Assembly: GCF_008704855.1 (NCBI RefSeq)
Contig: NZ_CP023691.1
Coordinates: 124,001 to 188,000, forward strand
Origin: Streptomyces platensis
GTDB lineage: Bacteria; Actinomycetota; Actinomycetes; Streptomycetales; Streptomycetaceae
Direction of reading: 5' to 3'
Length of the DNA stretch: 64,000 nt
The first letter of the stretch is position 1. The number at the start of each line of letters is the position of its first letter. Positions 15,701 to 23,575 of this stretch are shown here, in pieces. The notes beneath the pieces were generated by a model. The model made no database searches. It had not been told where the DNA came from and saw only the letters and a list, made by a program, of their open reading frames with translations. A program made the translations under genes and the position numbers.

Positions 15701-17104
15701 ATGCCTGTCACGACTCCCGCGGTGGCGCCCGCTTCGTCGCGCGCCACCGCGTCCCACCCCACGGGCGACACGCCGGGCGGGGCGAGCTCCCCCGCACGGC
15801 GTGCGGTCCGGCGCCGCCGGCGGATCGCCGCGGTGTTCCTGTTTCCCGCGCTGTTGCTGCTGGGCGCCCTCGTCGCGTACCCCATCGTGTTCTCGGTCAT
15901 CCGCAGCATGTACGACGCCTCGGGCGACAACTTCGTCGGCGCCGACAACTACACCGCGATGTTCCAGGACCCCGCCACGCTCCGGGCCATCCGCAACAGT
16001 GCGATCTGGGTGGTCTTCGCCCCCGCCCTGCTGACCGGCCTCGGTCTGGTCCTCGCCGTCCTGACCGAGAAGATCCGCTGGAAGACGGCGTTCAAGCTGC
16101 TGATGTTCATGCCCATGGCGATCTCCTTCCTCGCCGCCGGCATCATCTTCCGGCTCGCCTACGAGCAGGATCCGCAGCGCGGTGTGCTCAACGCGGTCAC
16201 CGTCGGCATCCACGACAGCACCCAGGGGAAGTCCACCTCCTTCCCGACCGCCAAGGTGCGTCTCGGCGACAAGCAGCTGACCAAGGGCCATGACGGCTCC
16301 TACCGGACGGCACACCGCACCGGCCCCGGAAACACCGTCAACCTCGGTCTGGTCGGCGTCGCGCCGAAGGACATGCCGTCCCGGGCGCGGCCCGCCGCAC
16401 CGGCCGCCACGTCACATGCCGCCGACGGCGAACTGCGCGGTGTGGTCTACCTCGACTTCACCCCCGGCGGTGGCGGCAAGCCCGGCACGGTGGACCGCGG
16501 CGAACGCGGACTGCCCGCGCTCTCGGTCGAGGCGGTCGACTCCCACGGCAAGGTGGTGGCCACGGCGACCACCGCACCGGACGGCTCCTACCGCCTGGCC
16601 CATCTGGCCCCGGGTTCCTACGCCGTTCAGCTCCCCGCGAAGGATTTCGCCCCGCCGTACGAGGGCATCTCCTGGCTCGGTCCGGCCCTCATCACCCCCG
16701 CCATCATCGGCGCCTACATGTGGATCTGGACCGGCTTCGCGCTCGTCCTCATCGGCGCCGGGCTCTCCTCGATGCCGCGCGACGTGCTGGAGGCCGCCCG
16801 GATGGACGGCGCCAATGAATGGCAGGTCTTCCGCCGGATCACCGTGCCGTTGCTCGGGCCGGTCCTGGGTGTGGTGTTCGTGACGATGGTGATCAATGTG
16901 ATGAAGGTCTTCGACCTCGTCTACATCATCGCCCCCGGTCCCGTACAGCAGGACGCCAATGTCCTGGCCCTACAGATGTGGCTGGTCTCCTTCGGCGGCG
17001 GCAACAACCAGGGACTCGGCAGCGCCCTCGGCGTGCTGCTGCTCCTCCTGGTGGTCCCGGCCATGGCCCTCAACATCCGACGTTTCCGCAGGAGCCAGTC
17101 ATGA
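15701..17104 (+). CDS. Sugar ABC permease (AglF-like) with extracellular insertion
   Basis: A 467-residue MalF-type permease. Helices lie at about 41-66, 99-122 and 131-153, then again from 325 on; the EAA loop is EAARMDGANEWQVF (364-377). Ordinary six-helix relatives are near 300 residues. The excess is an insertion of about 155 residues (about 165-320) between helices 3 and 4, in the loop that faces outside. It includes an Ig-like, SdrD-B or carboxypeptidase-regulatory-like unit: GVVYLDFTPGG ... TTAPDGSYRLAHLAPGSYAV. MalF has its own large loop at this place that touches the binding protein. The ATG lies 20 bases after the SBP gene; the stop overlaps the next ATG. Confidence 0.92.
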   Translation: MPVTTPAVAPASSRATASHPTGDTPGGASSPARRAVRRRRRIAAVFLFPALLLLGALVAYPIVFSVIRSMYDASGDNFVGADNYTAMFQDPATLRAIRNSAIWVVFAPALLTGLGLVLAVLTEKIRWKTAFKLLMFMPMAISFLAAGIIFRLAYEQDPQRGVLNAVTVGIHDSTQGKSTSFPTAKVRLGDKQLTKGHDGSYRTAHRTGPGNTVNLGLVGVAPKDMPSRARPAAPAATSHAADGELRGVVYLDFTPGGGGKPGTVDRGERGLPALSVEAVDSHGKVVATATTAPDGSYRLAHLAPGSYAVQLPAKDFAPPYEGISWLGPALITPAIIGAYMWIWTGFALVLIGAGLSSMPRDVLEAARMDGANEWQVFRRITVPLLGPVLGVVFVTMVINVMKVFDLVYIIAPGPVQQDANVLALQMWLVSFGGGNNQGLGSALGVLLLLLVVPAMALNIRRFRRSQS

Positions 17105-17982
17105 CCACCGCTCAAGGAACCGCGGCCCCCCGCAGGAAGGCGGCCGCCCGGCCGGCGAAGTGGCTCAGCCGCGGCGTGATCCAGGTGTTCCTGCTCCTCG
17201 TCGGTCTGATCTGGCTCACCCCCGCCGCCGGACTCTTCCTCTCCTCGCTGCGTACGGAGGAGGCGAACGCGAGCAGCGGCTGGTGGACGGCGCTCACCAC
17301 ACCCGGTCAGCTGTCGCTCGACAACTACACGTCGCTGCTGAAGGATTCCGGCATCGTCCAGGCCTTCTGGAACACGGTGCTGATCTCGGTGCCCACCACC
17401 CTGGCCGTCGTGGCGATCGCCGCGCTGGCCGGATACGCCTTCGCCTGGATGGACTTCCCCGGCCGGGACTGGATCTTCCTGGTTGTCGTCGCCATGCTGG
17501 TGGTGCCGGTCCAGATCGGACTGCTGCCGGTGGCCAAGTTGTTCGGTGCGCTGGGGCTGTTCGGCTCGATTCCCGGCGTGGTGCTCTTCCATACCGCCTA
17601 CGGTCTGCCGTTCGCCATCTTCCTGCTGCGAAATTACTTCGCGGAAATCCCCAAGGAGATGCTGGAGGCCGCCCGGATGGACGGCGGCGGGGAATGGCGG
17701 ATCTTCTCCCAGCTGGTACTGCCCCTGGGCCGGCCCGCCATCGCCAGCCTCGCCATCTTCCAGTTCCTGTGGGTCTGGAACGACATGCTGGTCGCCCTGC
17801 TCTTCGCCGACAACGAGTCACAGCCGCTGACCGTGGCCCTCCAGTCGCAGATGAGGCAGTTCGGCAGCAACATCGGGGTCCTGGCGCCCGGTGCATTTCT
17901 GTCCTTGATCGTGCCGCTGATCGTGTTCTTCGTGTTCCAACGGCATTTCGTTCAGGGCATCATGGCCGGCTCGGTCAAATAA
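17101..17982 (+). CDS. Sugar ABC permease (AglG/MalG-like)
   Basis: A 293-residue MalG-type inner-membrane subunit with six helices (about 24-46, 85-108, 116-140, 152-172, 205-225, 255-280) and the EAA loop EAARMDGGGEWRIF after FAEIPKEML. It starts in an ATGA overlap with the preceding permease, so the pair is translationally coupled. No ATPase gene is present in the operon; Streptomyces usually supplies the shared ATPase MsiK from elsewhere. A strong hairpin ends the operon. Confidence 0.93.
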   Translation: MTTAQGTAAPRRKAAARPAKWLSRGVIQVFLLLVGLIWLTPAAGLFLSSLRTEEANASSGWWTALTTPGQLSLDNYTSLLKDSGIVQAFWNTVLISVPTTLAVVAIAALAGYAFAWMDFPGRDWIFLVVVAMLVVPVQIGLLPVAKLFGALGLFGSIPGVVLFHTAYGLPFAIFLLRNYFAEIPKEMLEAARMDGGGEWRIFSQLVLPLGRPAIASLAIFQFLWVWNDMLVALLFADNESQPLTVALQSQMRQFGSNIGVLAPGAFLSLIVPLIVFFVFQRHFVQGIMAGSVK

Positions 17983-18037
17983 CCGGTCCGGTTACCCAGC
18001 CGGTCCGGAGAGTCGGTGGACCGGTCCAGGAGGGGAC

Positions 18038-18072
18038 GGCGCGCGACACGTATCAGCATCGTGTCGCGCGCC
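18038..18072. terminator. Terminator hairpin after the sugar operon
   Basis: GGCGCGCGACACG (18038-18050) pairs perfectly with 18060-18072 around a 9-base loop. It lies between the convergent sugar operon (17982) and helR (18174), so it may serve both directions. Confidence 0.85.
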
Positions 18073-18173
18073 GGGCCATTTTGTGGCGGGGCCCACGGCG
18101 AACCGGCCAGTGGCGGGCCCGACCTGGCTGTGCCGTCCGAGGGTGGCGGGGTGAGACCGGCCGGCCCGCGCCG

Positions 18174-20435
18174 TCAGGGAAGCGACGGGGTCGGGGAGCC
18201 GGGTGCGGCCAGTGTGTCCAGCCCGGCCGGCAGTGCCCCGGTGTGGATCACGCCCAGTCGCTGGGTCGCCCGGGTGAGCGCGACGTACAGATCGCTCGCA
18301 CCCAGTTCCGCCGGTTCGACCACGATCACGGAGTCGAATTCCAGGCCCTTGGCCTGCCGGGGTCCGAGCAGCACCACCGGTCGGGTGAGGTCCGGGGAGG
18401 GTCCGGCGGAGGCGTCGGGGAGGGCGGCGGCCAGCGCCTTGTGGTGGGTGAGCGGGGCAATCACCGCGAGTCGGCCGCCCTGGTGGCTCTCCCGTGCGAC
18501 CGCCTCGGCAACCATGCGCGCGAGGTCGTCCGTATGGTGCGCCCATGGGCGTACCCCGGTGGAGCGGATCGAGCGGGGCGGCGCGAAGGACGGATCGGCG
18601 GACCGCGGCACCTGCGCGGCGACCTCCATGATCTCGGTCGGCGTGCGGTAGTTGACGCCGAGCCGGACGTGCTCCCAGCGGTCGCCCGCGTACGGCGCGA
18701 GGATCGCCTCCCAGGAGCCGCAGCCACCGGGCTCGGCGGTCTGCGCCGGATCGCCGACCAGCGTCATCGAACGGGTCGGGCAACGGCGCATCAGCAGCCG
18801 CCACATCATCACCGACAGCTCCTGGGCCTCGTCCACGATGATGTGGCCGAACGCCCAGGTCCGGTCGGCCGCGGCGCGTTCGGCGGCGCTGCGGTGGTCG
18901 GCCTCTTCGTGCCGGTCGGCGAGCAACTCCGCGTCCACCAGGTCGTGCGCGGCGAGCACCTCCGACTCCTCGTCGTCGCGGTCCTCGAACTCCTGGGTGC
19001 GGGAGCCGTAGGAGAGGTCGAGCACGCCCTGGGCGTAGTCGATCAGCTCCTGGCGCTCCGCCTCCGCGGCGGCGCGGGCCGCCGAGGAGTCCTCGCCGAG
19101 AAGTTCGGCCGCCTCGTCCAGCAGTGGCACGTCCGCCGGGGTCCACTCCCCGTCCACCCGTCGGATGGCGTCCGCATCGGCGTCCGGGAGATGAACGGGC
19201 TCGGCGAGGAAGTCGGTGACCAGCTCTTCAGGGGTGAGCTCCGGCCACAACTCGTCGATGGCGCTGTGCACTTCGGCGCTGGTGGCGATGGCCTTGCCCA
19301 GCTGGGCGATGTCGTCCGGACCGAGGAAATTCGGCCCGCCGAAGGGGTCCGCGCCGATCCGGTCGACCAGTTGCCCGGTGAGCGCGTCGATGACGCGGAA
19401 GGCGAAGTGCGGGCGGGCGAGGTTGTGCGGCAGCCTGGTCTCCCGTGCCCGGCGCCGCGCCTCCTGTGCCAGGTCCGCGTCCAGCCGCAGTTCGCCGTCC
19501 TCATGGTCGATCACGATCACGGAGTCGGGCAGGGCCTGCCGGTCGCGGACGGCCGCGGCGAGCGCGTCGGCCATCACCGCACGGCCCTTGACCTCGGCGG
19601 CTTCCGGGGTGTCGGTTCCGGTCGCGGTGACACCCGGGAAGAGTTCGCCGGGCGTGGCGAGCAGCACTCCGGTCTCGCCGAGCGAGGGCAGCACCTCCGC
19701 GATATAGCTGAGGAACGCCGGATTCGGCCCGACGATCAGCACGGCACGCCGGGCCAGCTGTTCCCGGTGCGCGTAGAGCAGATAGGCGGCGCGGTGCAGG
19801 GCGACGACGGTCTTGCCGGTGCCGGGGCCGCCCTCCACGACGAGGATGCCGTGGTGCGGGGCGCGGATGATGGCGTCCTGCTCTGCCTGGATGGTCTGCA
19901 CGATGTCGTGCATCCGTCCGGTGCGCGCCGCGTCCAGTGCGGCCAGCAGGACCGTGTCCCCGTCGGTGCCCTCGTGCCCGGTCCGTACGGCGTCGGCGAG
20001 GTCCAGGATCTCGTCGTGCAGCCCGGTGACCCGCCGGCGGTCGGTCGTGATGTGCCGCCGGCGGCGCAACCCCATCGGGGTGTGCCCGGTGGCGAGGTAG
20101 AACGGGCGGGCGACGTCGGCCCGCCAGTCGATGACTAGCGGGGTACGGTCCGGGTCGTCGCGCCGGATACCGATCCGGCCGATGTGGTGATCGCGGCCGT
20201 CGCGGAATGCCAGCCGACCGAAACACAGGCCGTTTTCCCCGGCGTTGAAGGCGGCCAGCAGACCGGACTGTTCGGCCACCAGGACATTGCGCTCCAGCCG
20301 CATCTGGGCGTGGTTGCCCGCCGGCGACTGAACGGCGGTGTGCACCGCCGTCTCGGCCAGGTCCCGTAGTTCGGTGAGGCGGTCATAGAGCAGATCGATG
20401 AATTCCTGCTCGTGCTGCCATTCCTCGTTTGACAA
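18174..20435 (-). CDS. helR: HelR/HelD-type RNA polymerase-recycling ATPase
   Basis: A 753-residue superfamily 1 motor. Walker A GGPGTGKTVVALHRAAYLLY near 205, DEAQELS (motif II) near 545, LVGDPAQTAEPGG (motif III) and a C-terminal LGPRQAKGLEFDSVIVVEP then YVALTRATQRLGV (motifs V/VI) are all visible. The N-terminal coiled segment (about 1-60), ending in NVLVAEQSGLLAAF, matches HelR/HelD proteins, which enter RNA polymerase, release stalled complexes and can displace rifamycins. The TTG at 20435 was chosen: CGGAG stands 5 bases before it, and the family sequence begins LSNEEWQHEQEF. I did not find a recognisable rifamycin-associated element upstream. Confidence 0.85.
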   Translation of the reverse strand: MSNEEWQHEQEFIDLLYDRLTELRDLAETAVHTAVQSPAGNHAQMRLERNVLVAEQSGLLAAFNAGENGLCFGRLAFRDGRDHHIGRIGIRRDDPDRTPLVIDWRADVARPFYLATGHTPMGLRRRRHITTDRRRVTGLHDEILDLADAVRTGHEGTDGDTVLLAALDAARTGRMHDIVQTIQAEQDAIIRAPHHGILVVEGGPGTGKTVVALHRAAYLLYAHREQLARRAVLIVGPNPAFLSYIAEVLPSLGETGVLLATPGELFPGVTATGTDTPEAAEVKGRAVMADALAAAVRDRQALPDSVIVIDHEDGELRLDADLAQEARRRARETRLPHNLARPHFAFRVIDALTGQLVDRIGADPFGGPNFLGPDDIAQLGKAIATSAEVHSAIDELWPELTPEELVTDFLAEPVHLPDADADAIRRVDGEWTPADVPLLDEAAELLGEDSSAARAAAEAERQELIDYAQGVLDLSYGSRTQEFEDRDDEESEVLAAHDLVDAELLADRHEEADHRSAAERAAADRTWAFGHIIVDEAQELSVMMWRLLMRRCPTRSMTLVGDPAQTAEPGGCGSWEAILAPYAGDRWEHVRLGVNYRTPTEIMEVAAQVPRSADPSFAPPRSIRSTGVRPWAHHTDDLARMVAEAVARESHQGGRLAVIAPLTHHKALAAALPDASAGPSPDLTRPVVLLGPRQAKGLEFDSVIVVEPAELGASDLYVALTRATQRLGVIHTGALPAGLDTLAAPGSPTPSLP

Positions 20436-20521
20436 TTCAACTCCGCTCGGATACAGTTCGGTATGTAGGGTGAGTTTGTGGTTTGAATTTCTCAAAACAC
20501 AGAAGCCCTCAATATACCCAG

Positions 20522-20560
20522 AGAAATACCCCGGCCGTCAACTCGGTCCGGGGTATTTCT
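20522..20560. terminator. Terminator-like hairpin with T-run
   Basis: AGAAATACCCCGG (20522-20534) pairs perfectly with 20548-20560. On the + strand TTTT follows; on the minus strand the second arm itself contains the T-rich part. It lies between the AMIN-like gene (ends 20654) and helR (starts 20435), both leftward, so it either ends the first or acts in the helR leader. Confidence 0.75.
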
Positions 20561-20653
20561 TTTTGTCCGGCGGAAGCTTCCCACGGGAGCCGCCGGTGTC
20601 AGCTCACGCTTTTCAGCGCAGCGACACCGGACGGCCCTTCGTGGTGCGCCGGA

Positions 20654-21229
20654 TCACCAGGTGTGTGCGACATCCACGATCAGGTCGTGACCGGACTGCT
20701 GCACCCGGAACGGCAGCTTGGCGCGCACGCCCAGACCGACCTGGGTCTGCCCCTCGAAGCTCGCCCCGAACTTGGTGTCCTTGAACGTGCGGTATCCGGC
20801 GAGGTTCACCCCCGGCAGCGGCTTGCCGGCCGTCCCGGCGTAGGTCTGCTTGCCGGTCGCCGGGTCGTGGCTGGGCGCGGACACAAAGATCTCAAGGATC
20901 GCGCCGCCGTTGACCGGTATCTTCTCGCCCGAGCCGTCCTGGTGGAACGCGTCGACATACCCGACGTGGTAGCCGACCTTGCCGCCCGCTCCGCCGATGT
21001 CGAAGACCATGCGGTCGTAGCACGCGTTCCGGCTGGTCTTGACGTTCTTCAGCGGCGTCGCGTTCGCGTCCGTGGCCGACTTGTTGCCACTGCCCCAGAC
21101 GGTCGAACAGGCCGTGGCCGGGGCGGCTTCACCCACCGGGCCGGTCGCGGCCCCGGCCACCCCGGCCGTGCCCGCCACCCCGACGCCCGCCAGCACGAAC
21201 GCCGCGGCCACTGTCCCCAACCGTCGCAT
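20654..21229 (-). CDS. Secreted AMIN-like domain protein
   Basis: A 191-residue exported protein: a hydrophobic signal over 5-28 (ending VAGAA), then a domain with the actinobacterial AMIN-like sequence: ACYDRMVFDIGG near 70, GYHVGYVD, GGAILEIFVSAP, and a C-terminal KFGASFEGQTQVGLGVR ... IVDVAHTW. Two cysteines (about 42 and 70) may form a disulfide. AMIN-like domains are thought to bind envelope polymers, which is not proven here. The ATG at 21229 follows AGGAGG at 6 bases; a GTG one codon earlier is less well placed. It is monocistronic. Confidence 0.85.
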   Translation of the reverse strand: MRRLGTVAAAFVLAGVGVAGTAGVAGAATGPVGEAAPATACSTVWGSGNKSATDANATPLKNVKTSRNACYDRMVFDIGGAGGKVGYHVGYVDAFHQDGSGEKIPVNGGAILEIFVSAPSHDPATGKQTYAGTAGKPLPGVNLAGYRTFKDTKFGASFEGQTQVGLGVRAKLPFRVQQSGHDLIVDVAHTW

Positions 21230-21471
21230 CACTTACCTCCTGAGAAGAGCCTGTGTACAGATGCGTGCGGTAGGACGGGCGTGAGGGCGACAGCGTTGTG
21301 CGCCGGTCCGCTTTTGGCCGACGAAAGAGCCATGTTGTCGCGAAAGCTGAGGTAGCGGAGGGTAAGGGCACCGGGGCCCGTCGGCTGGTCTGCGGCGCCG
21401 GCCGCTACGGAGGTGCCCGTCGGCCACGGGGGCCGGCCGCCGCTGAGATGCCGACCCGCCCCGCAGCTGCG

Positions 21472-22260
21472 TCAGACGTCGACCACGTCCACGGCCACCC
21501 CGCCGCCGTGCAGTGCGGTCAACTCCTCGGCCGGGGTGCCGCGATCGGTGACGACCCGGTCGTAGGCGCCGATGTCGCCATACGCGTGCGTCGCGGTCTT
21601 GCCGAACTTGCTGTGGTCCACCAGGAGCAGCGACCGCTGTGCGCACTCCAGCATGGCCTCCTTGATCTCGGCGTACTCGCGGATCGGGTGGAAGAGGCGG
21701 CCGCCGAGCACGGACACCGCCGACATCACCGCGAGGTCGGCGCGGATCCGGTCGAGGCCGCGCAGGACGTCGGGGCCGACACAGGAGCCGAATTCGCCGC
21801 GGTAGCGACCGCCCAGGAGCGTCACATCGGTGCCCGGCGTCTCGTCGAACAGCCGGGCCACACCGAGGGAGTTGGTGACCACGGTGACCGCTTCGGTCCG
21901 GGCGATCCGGGCCGCGAGCGGGAAGACCGTGGTCGAGTCGTCCAGCACGACGGTGCTGCCGGGCCGGATCTCGTCGGCGACGGCGGCGCACAGCGCCTCC
22001 TTCACCGGGTGATTGACGCCGACGCGGAAGCGGGTGGCGGTCTCCATGGTGAGGCTCGGAAACGGCGCGGCCCGGCCGCGTTCCTTGCGCAGCAGCCGGC
22101 GTTCGGCGAGCTGGTCCAGATCGCGGTGCATGGTCGCGAGACTGACCCCGAAGTGCCTGGCCAGTTCGTCGATGCGGACTTCGCCGTGCTCGACGACATG
22201 GGCCAGTACGTCCTGCCGTCGCCGGTCGACCTCGGCCAGCGACGACCGTGTGGAAGCCAT
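21472..22260 (-). CDS. DeoR/GlpR family repressor
   Basis: A 262-residue sugar-metabolism repressor. The N-terminal helix-turn-helix (about 20-70) contains RIDELARHFGVSLATMHRDLDQL; the C-terminal sensor domain has VLDDSTTVFPLA and the family's signature VDHSKFGK (about 215), which binds a phosphorylated sugar or polyol. It is transcribed 36 bases after the dehydrogenase gene, in the same direction, so the two form an operon. The divergent MFS carrier completes a polyol-use locus that this protein probably represses through the palindrome at 23472-23492. Confidence 0.9.
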   Translation of the reverse strand: MASTRSSLAEVDRRRQDVLAHVVEHGEVRIDELARHFGVSLATMHRDLDQLAERRLLRKERGRAAPFPSLTMETATRFRVGVNHPVKEALCAAVADEIRPGSTVVLDDSTTVFPLAARIARTEAVTVVTNSLGVARLFDETPGTDVTLLGGRYRGEFGSCVGPDVLRGLDRIRADLAVMSAVSVLGGRLFHPIREYAEIKEAMLECAQRSLLLVDHSKFGKTATHAYGDIGAYDRVVTDRGTPAEELTALHGGGVAVDVVDV

Positions 22261-22296
22261 CGGGGCCGCCCCTTTCCGGTCGGACAGCGGCAGCGG

Positions 22297-23337
22297 CTAC
22301 CGCTGCGGGTAGATGACGGCCTTCACGGCGCTCGCGTCGTGGGTGGCGACGGTCAGTGCGCTCTCGGCCTCGGCAAGACCGTAACCGTGCGAGACCAGCG
22401 AGTCGAGCCGGACCGCACCCGACTCCACCAGGGCCGTTGCGGTGGGCCAGGTGTGGGCGTAGCGGAAGGTGCCGGTCAGTTCGAGTTCGTGGCTCTGCAC
22501 CCGGCTCAGCGGGAGCGGGATCTCGTCCCCGCCCATGCCGACGAGGACCACCCGGCCGGCCCGGCCCACCGTACGGATCGCCTCGCCGCTCACCGCGGGG
22601 ACGCCGGAACACTCCAGGAGGACGGTGGGGGTGTAGCCGGCTTCGCGCAGCGGGGTGACCGAGACGTCCAGGGCGGTGGCGCCGGCGGCGCAGGCGAGGG
22701 CGAGGCGGCGCGGGAGGACGTCGGTGACCATGACCTCCCGCGCGCCGAAGGCCCGTGCCGTCTGGGCGGTCACCAGGCCGATGGGTCCCGCACCGGTGAT
22801 CAGCACGCGGTCGCCGGGGGCGACGCGGGCCTTGCGGCAGGCCCATACCGCCACCGACAGCGGCTCCAGCAGTGCGGCGTCCTCGATGGTCAGGCAGTCG
22901 GGGACCTCGTGCGCGAAGTCCTGGTGGACGACCAGGTATTCGCAGAAGGCGCCGTCGACCGGCGGGGTGGCGAGGAAGCGCATGTCCGGGCAGAGGTTGT
23001 AGCGGCCCGGACGGCATTCACCGCAGCGGCCGCAGGGGGTGCCGGGCTCGATGGAGACGCGTCGGCCCATCCGGCGGGTGTCGGCGCCCGGACCGCAGGC
23101 GACGACCGTGCCGGCCGCCTCGTGTCCGAGTACCAGCGGCTCCCGTACGACGAAGCCGCCGATGCGTCCGTGCCGGTAGTAGTGCACATCCGAGCCGCAG
23201 GTGCCGACCGCCTCGACACGGACCAGGACCTCTCCCGGGCCGGGCTCGGGGACGGGGCGTTCGGCGAGACTCAGCTGCCCGGGTCCGTGCAGGACGGCGG
23301 CGCGCATGGTGGCGGGAATCCCGGATGTGGCGGTCAT
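22297..23337 (-). CDS. Zinc-dependent polyol dehydrogenase (MDR family)
   Basis: A 346-residue medium-chain dehydrogenase of the sorbitol/xylitol/arabinitol group. Catalytic zinc ligands are Cys47 (GTCGSD) with His72-Glu73 (GHEAAG); the structural zinc site is Cys102, 105, 108 and 116. The NAD(H)-binding fold has GAGPIG near 178. It would oxidise a polyol to a ketose with NAD. It is followed by the DeoR repressor and faces an RbtT/DalT-type carrier, which points to ribitol or arabinitol, though other polyols are possible. Confidence 0.9.
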   Translation of the reverse strand: MTATSGIPATMRAAVLHGPGQLSLAERPVPEPGPGEVLVRVEAVGTCGSDVHYYRHGRIGGFVVREPLVLGHEAAGTVVACGPGADTRRMGRRVSIEPGTPCGRCGECRPGRYNLCPDMRFLATPPVDGAFCEYLVVHQDFAHEVPDCLTIEDAALLEPLSVAVWACRKARVAPGDRVLITGAGPIGLVTAQTARAFGAREVMVTDVLPRRLALACAAGATALDVSVTPLREAGYTPTVLLECSGVPAVSGEAIRTVGRAGRVVLVGMGGDEIPLPLSRVQSHELELTGTFRYAHTWPTATALVESGAVRLDSLVSHGYGLAEAESALTVATHDASAVKAVIYPQR

Positions 23338-23471
23338 GACGGGCTCACGGCTCCCTCGGGGTGTGGCGATGTGGAGGGGACGTCGTGCGATCCGGCGCCG
23401 GGCCGGCGGGTGCCACGTCGCCCCTTGGCTTCAGCACGGTACCGCTTCTTTTTCTATCAGAGCAGCCTTGA

Positions 23472-23492
23472 CTTCTCACAAAATGCGAGAAG
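23472..23492. promoter_or_regulatory. Candidate DeoR operator
   Basis: CTTCTCACA and TGCGAGAAG form an inverted repeat (8 of 9 pairs) around AAA. It lies between the divergent dehydrogenase/DeoR operon and the MFS gene and overlaps a possible -35 box, TTGACT (23468-23473), for the MFS gene. Position and symmetry suit the local DeoR protein. Confidence 0.6.
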
Positions 23493-23575
23493 ACTGGCGC
23501 CGGCCCACCGTCTGCACGGCGCATCGGTGCGCCCTCCCCCGTCCCCCGGTAAAGATCCGCCCCCTTGGAGAGCCC

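Noticed and set aside
16959..20138. 1059-codon + strand open frame
   Set aside because: It runs first out of frame over the second sugar permease and then antisense to helR. Composition is low-complexity and there is no ribosome binding site or recognisable domain.
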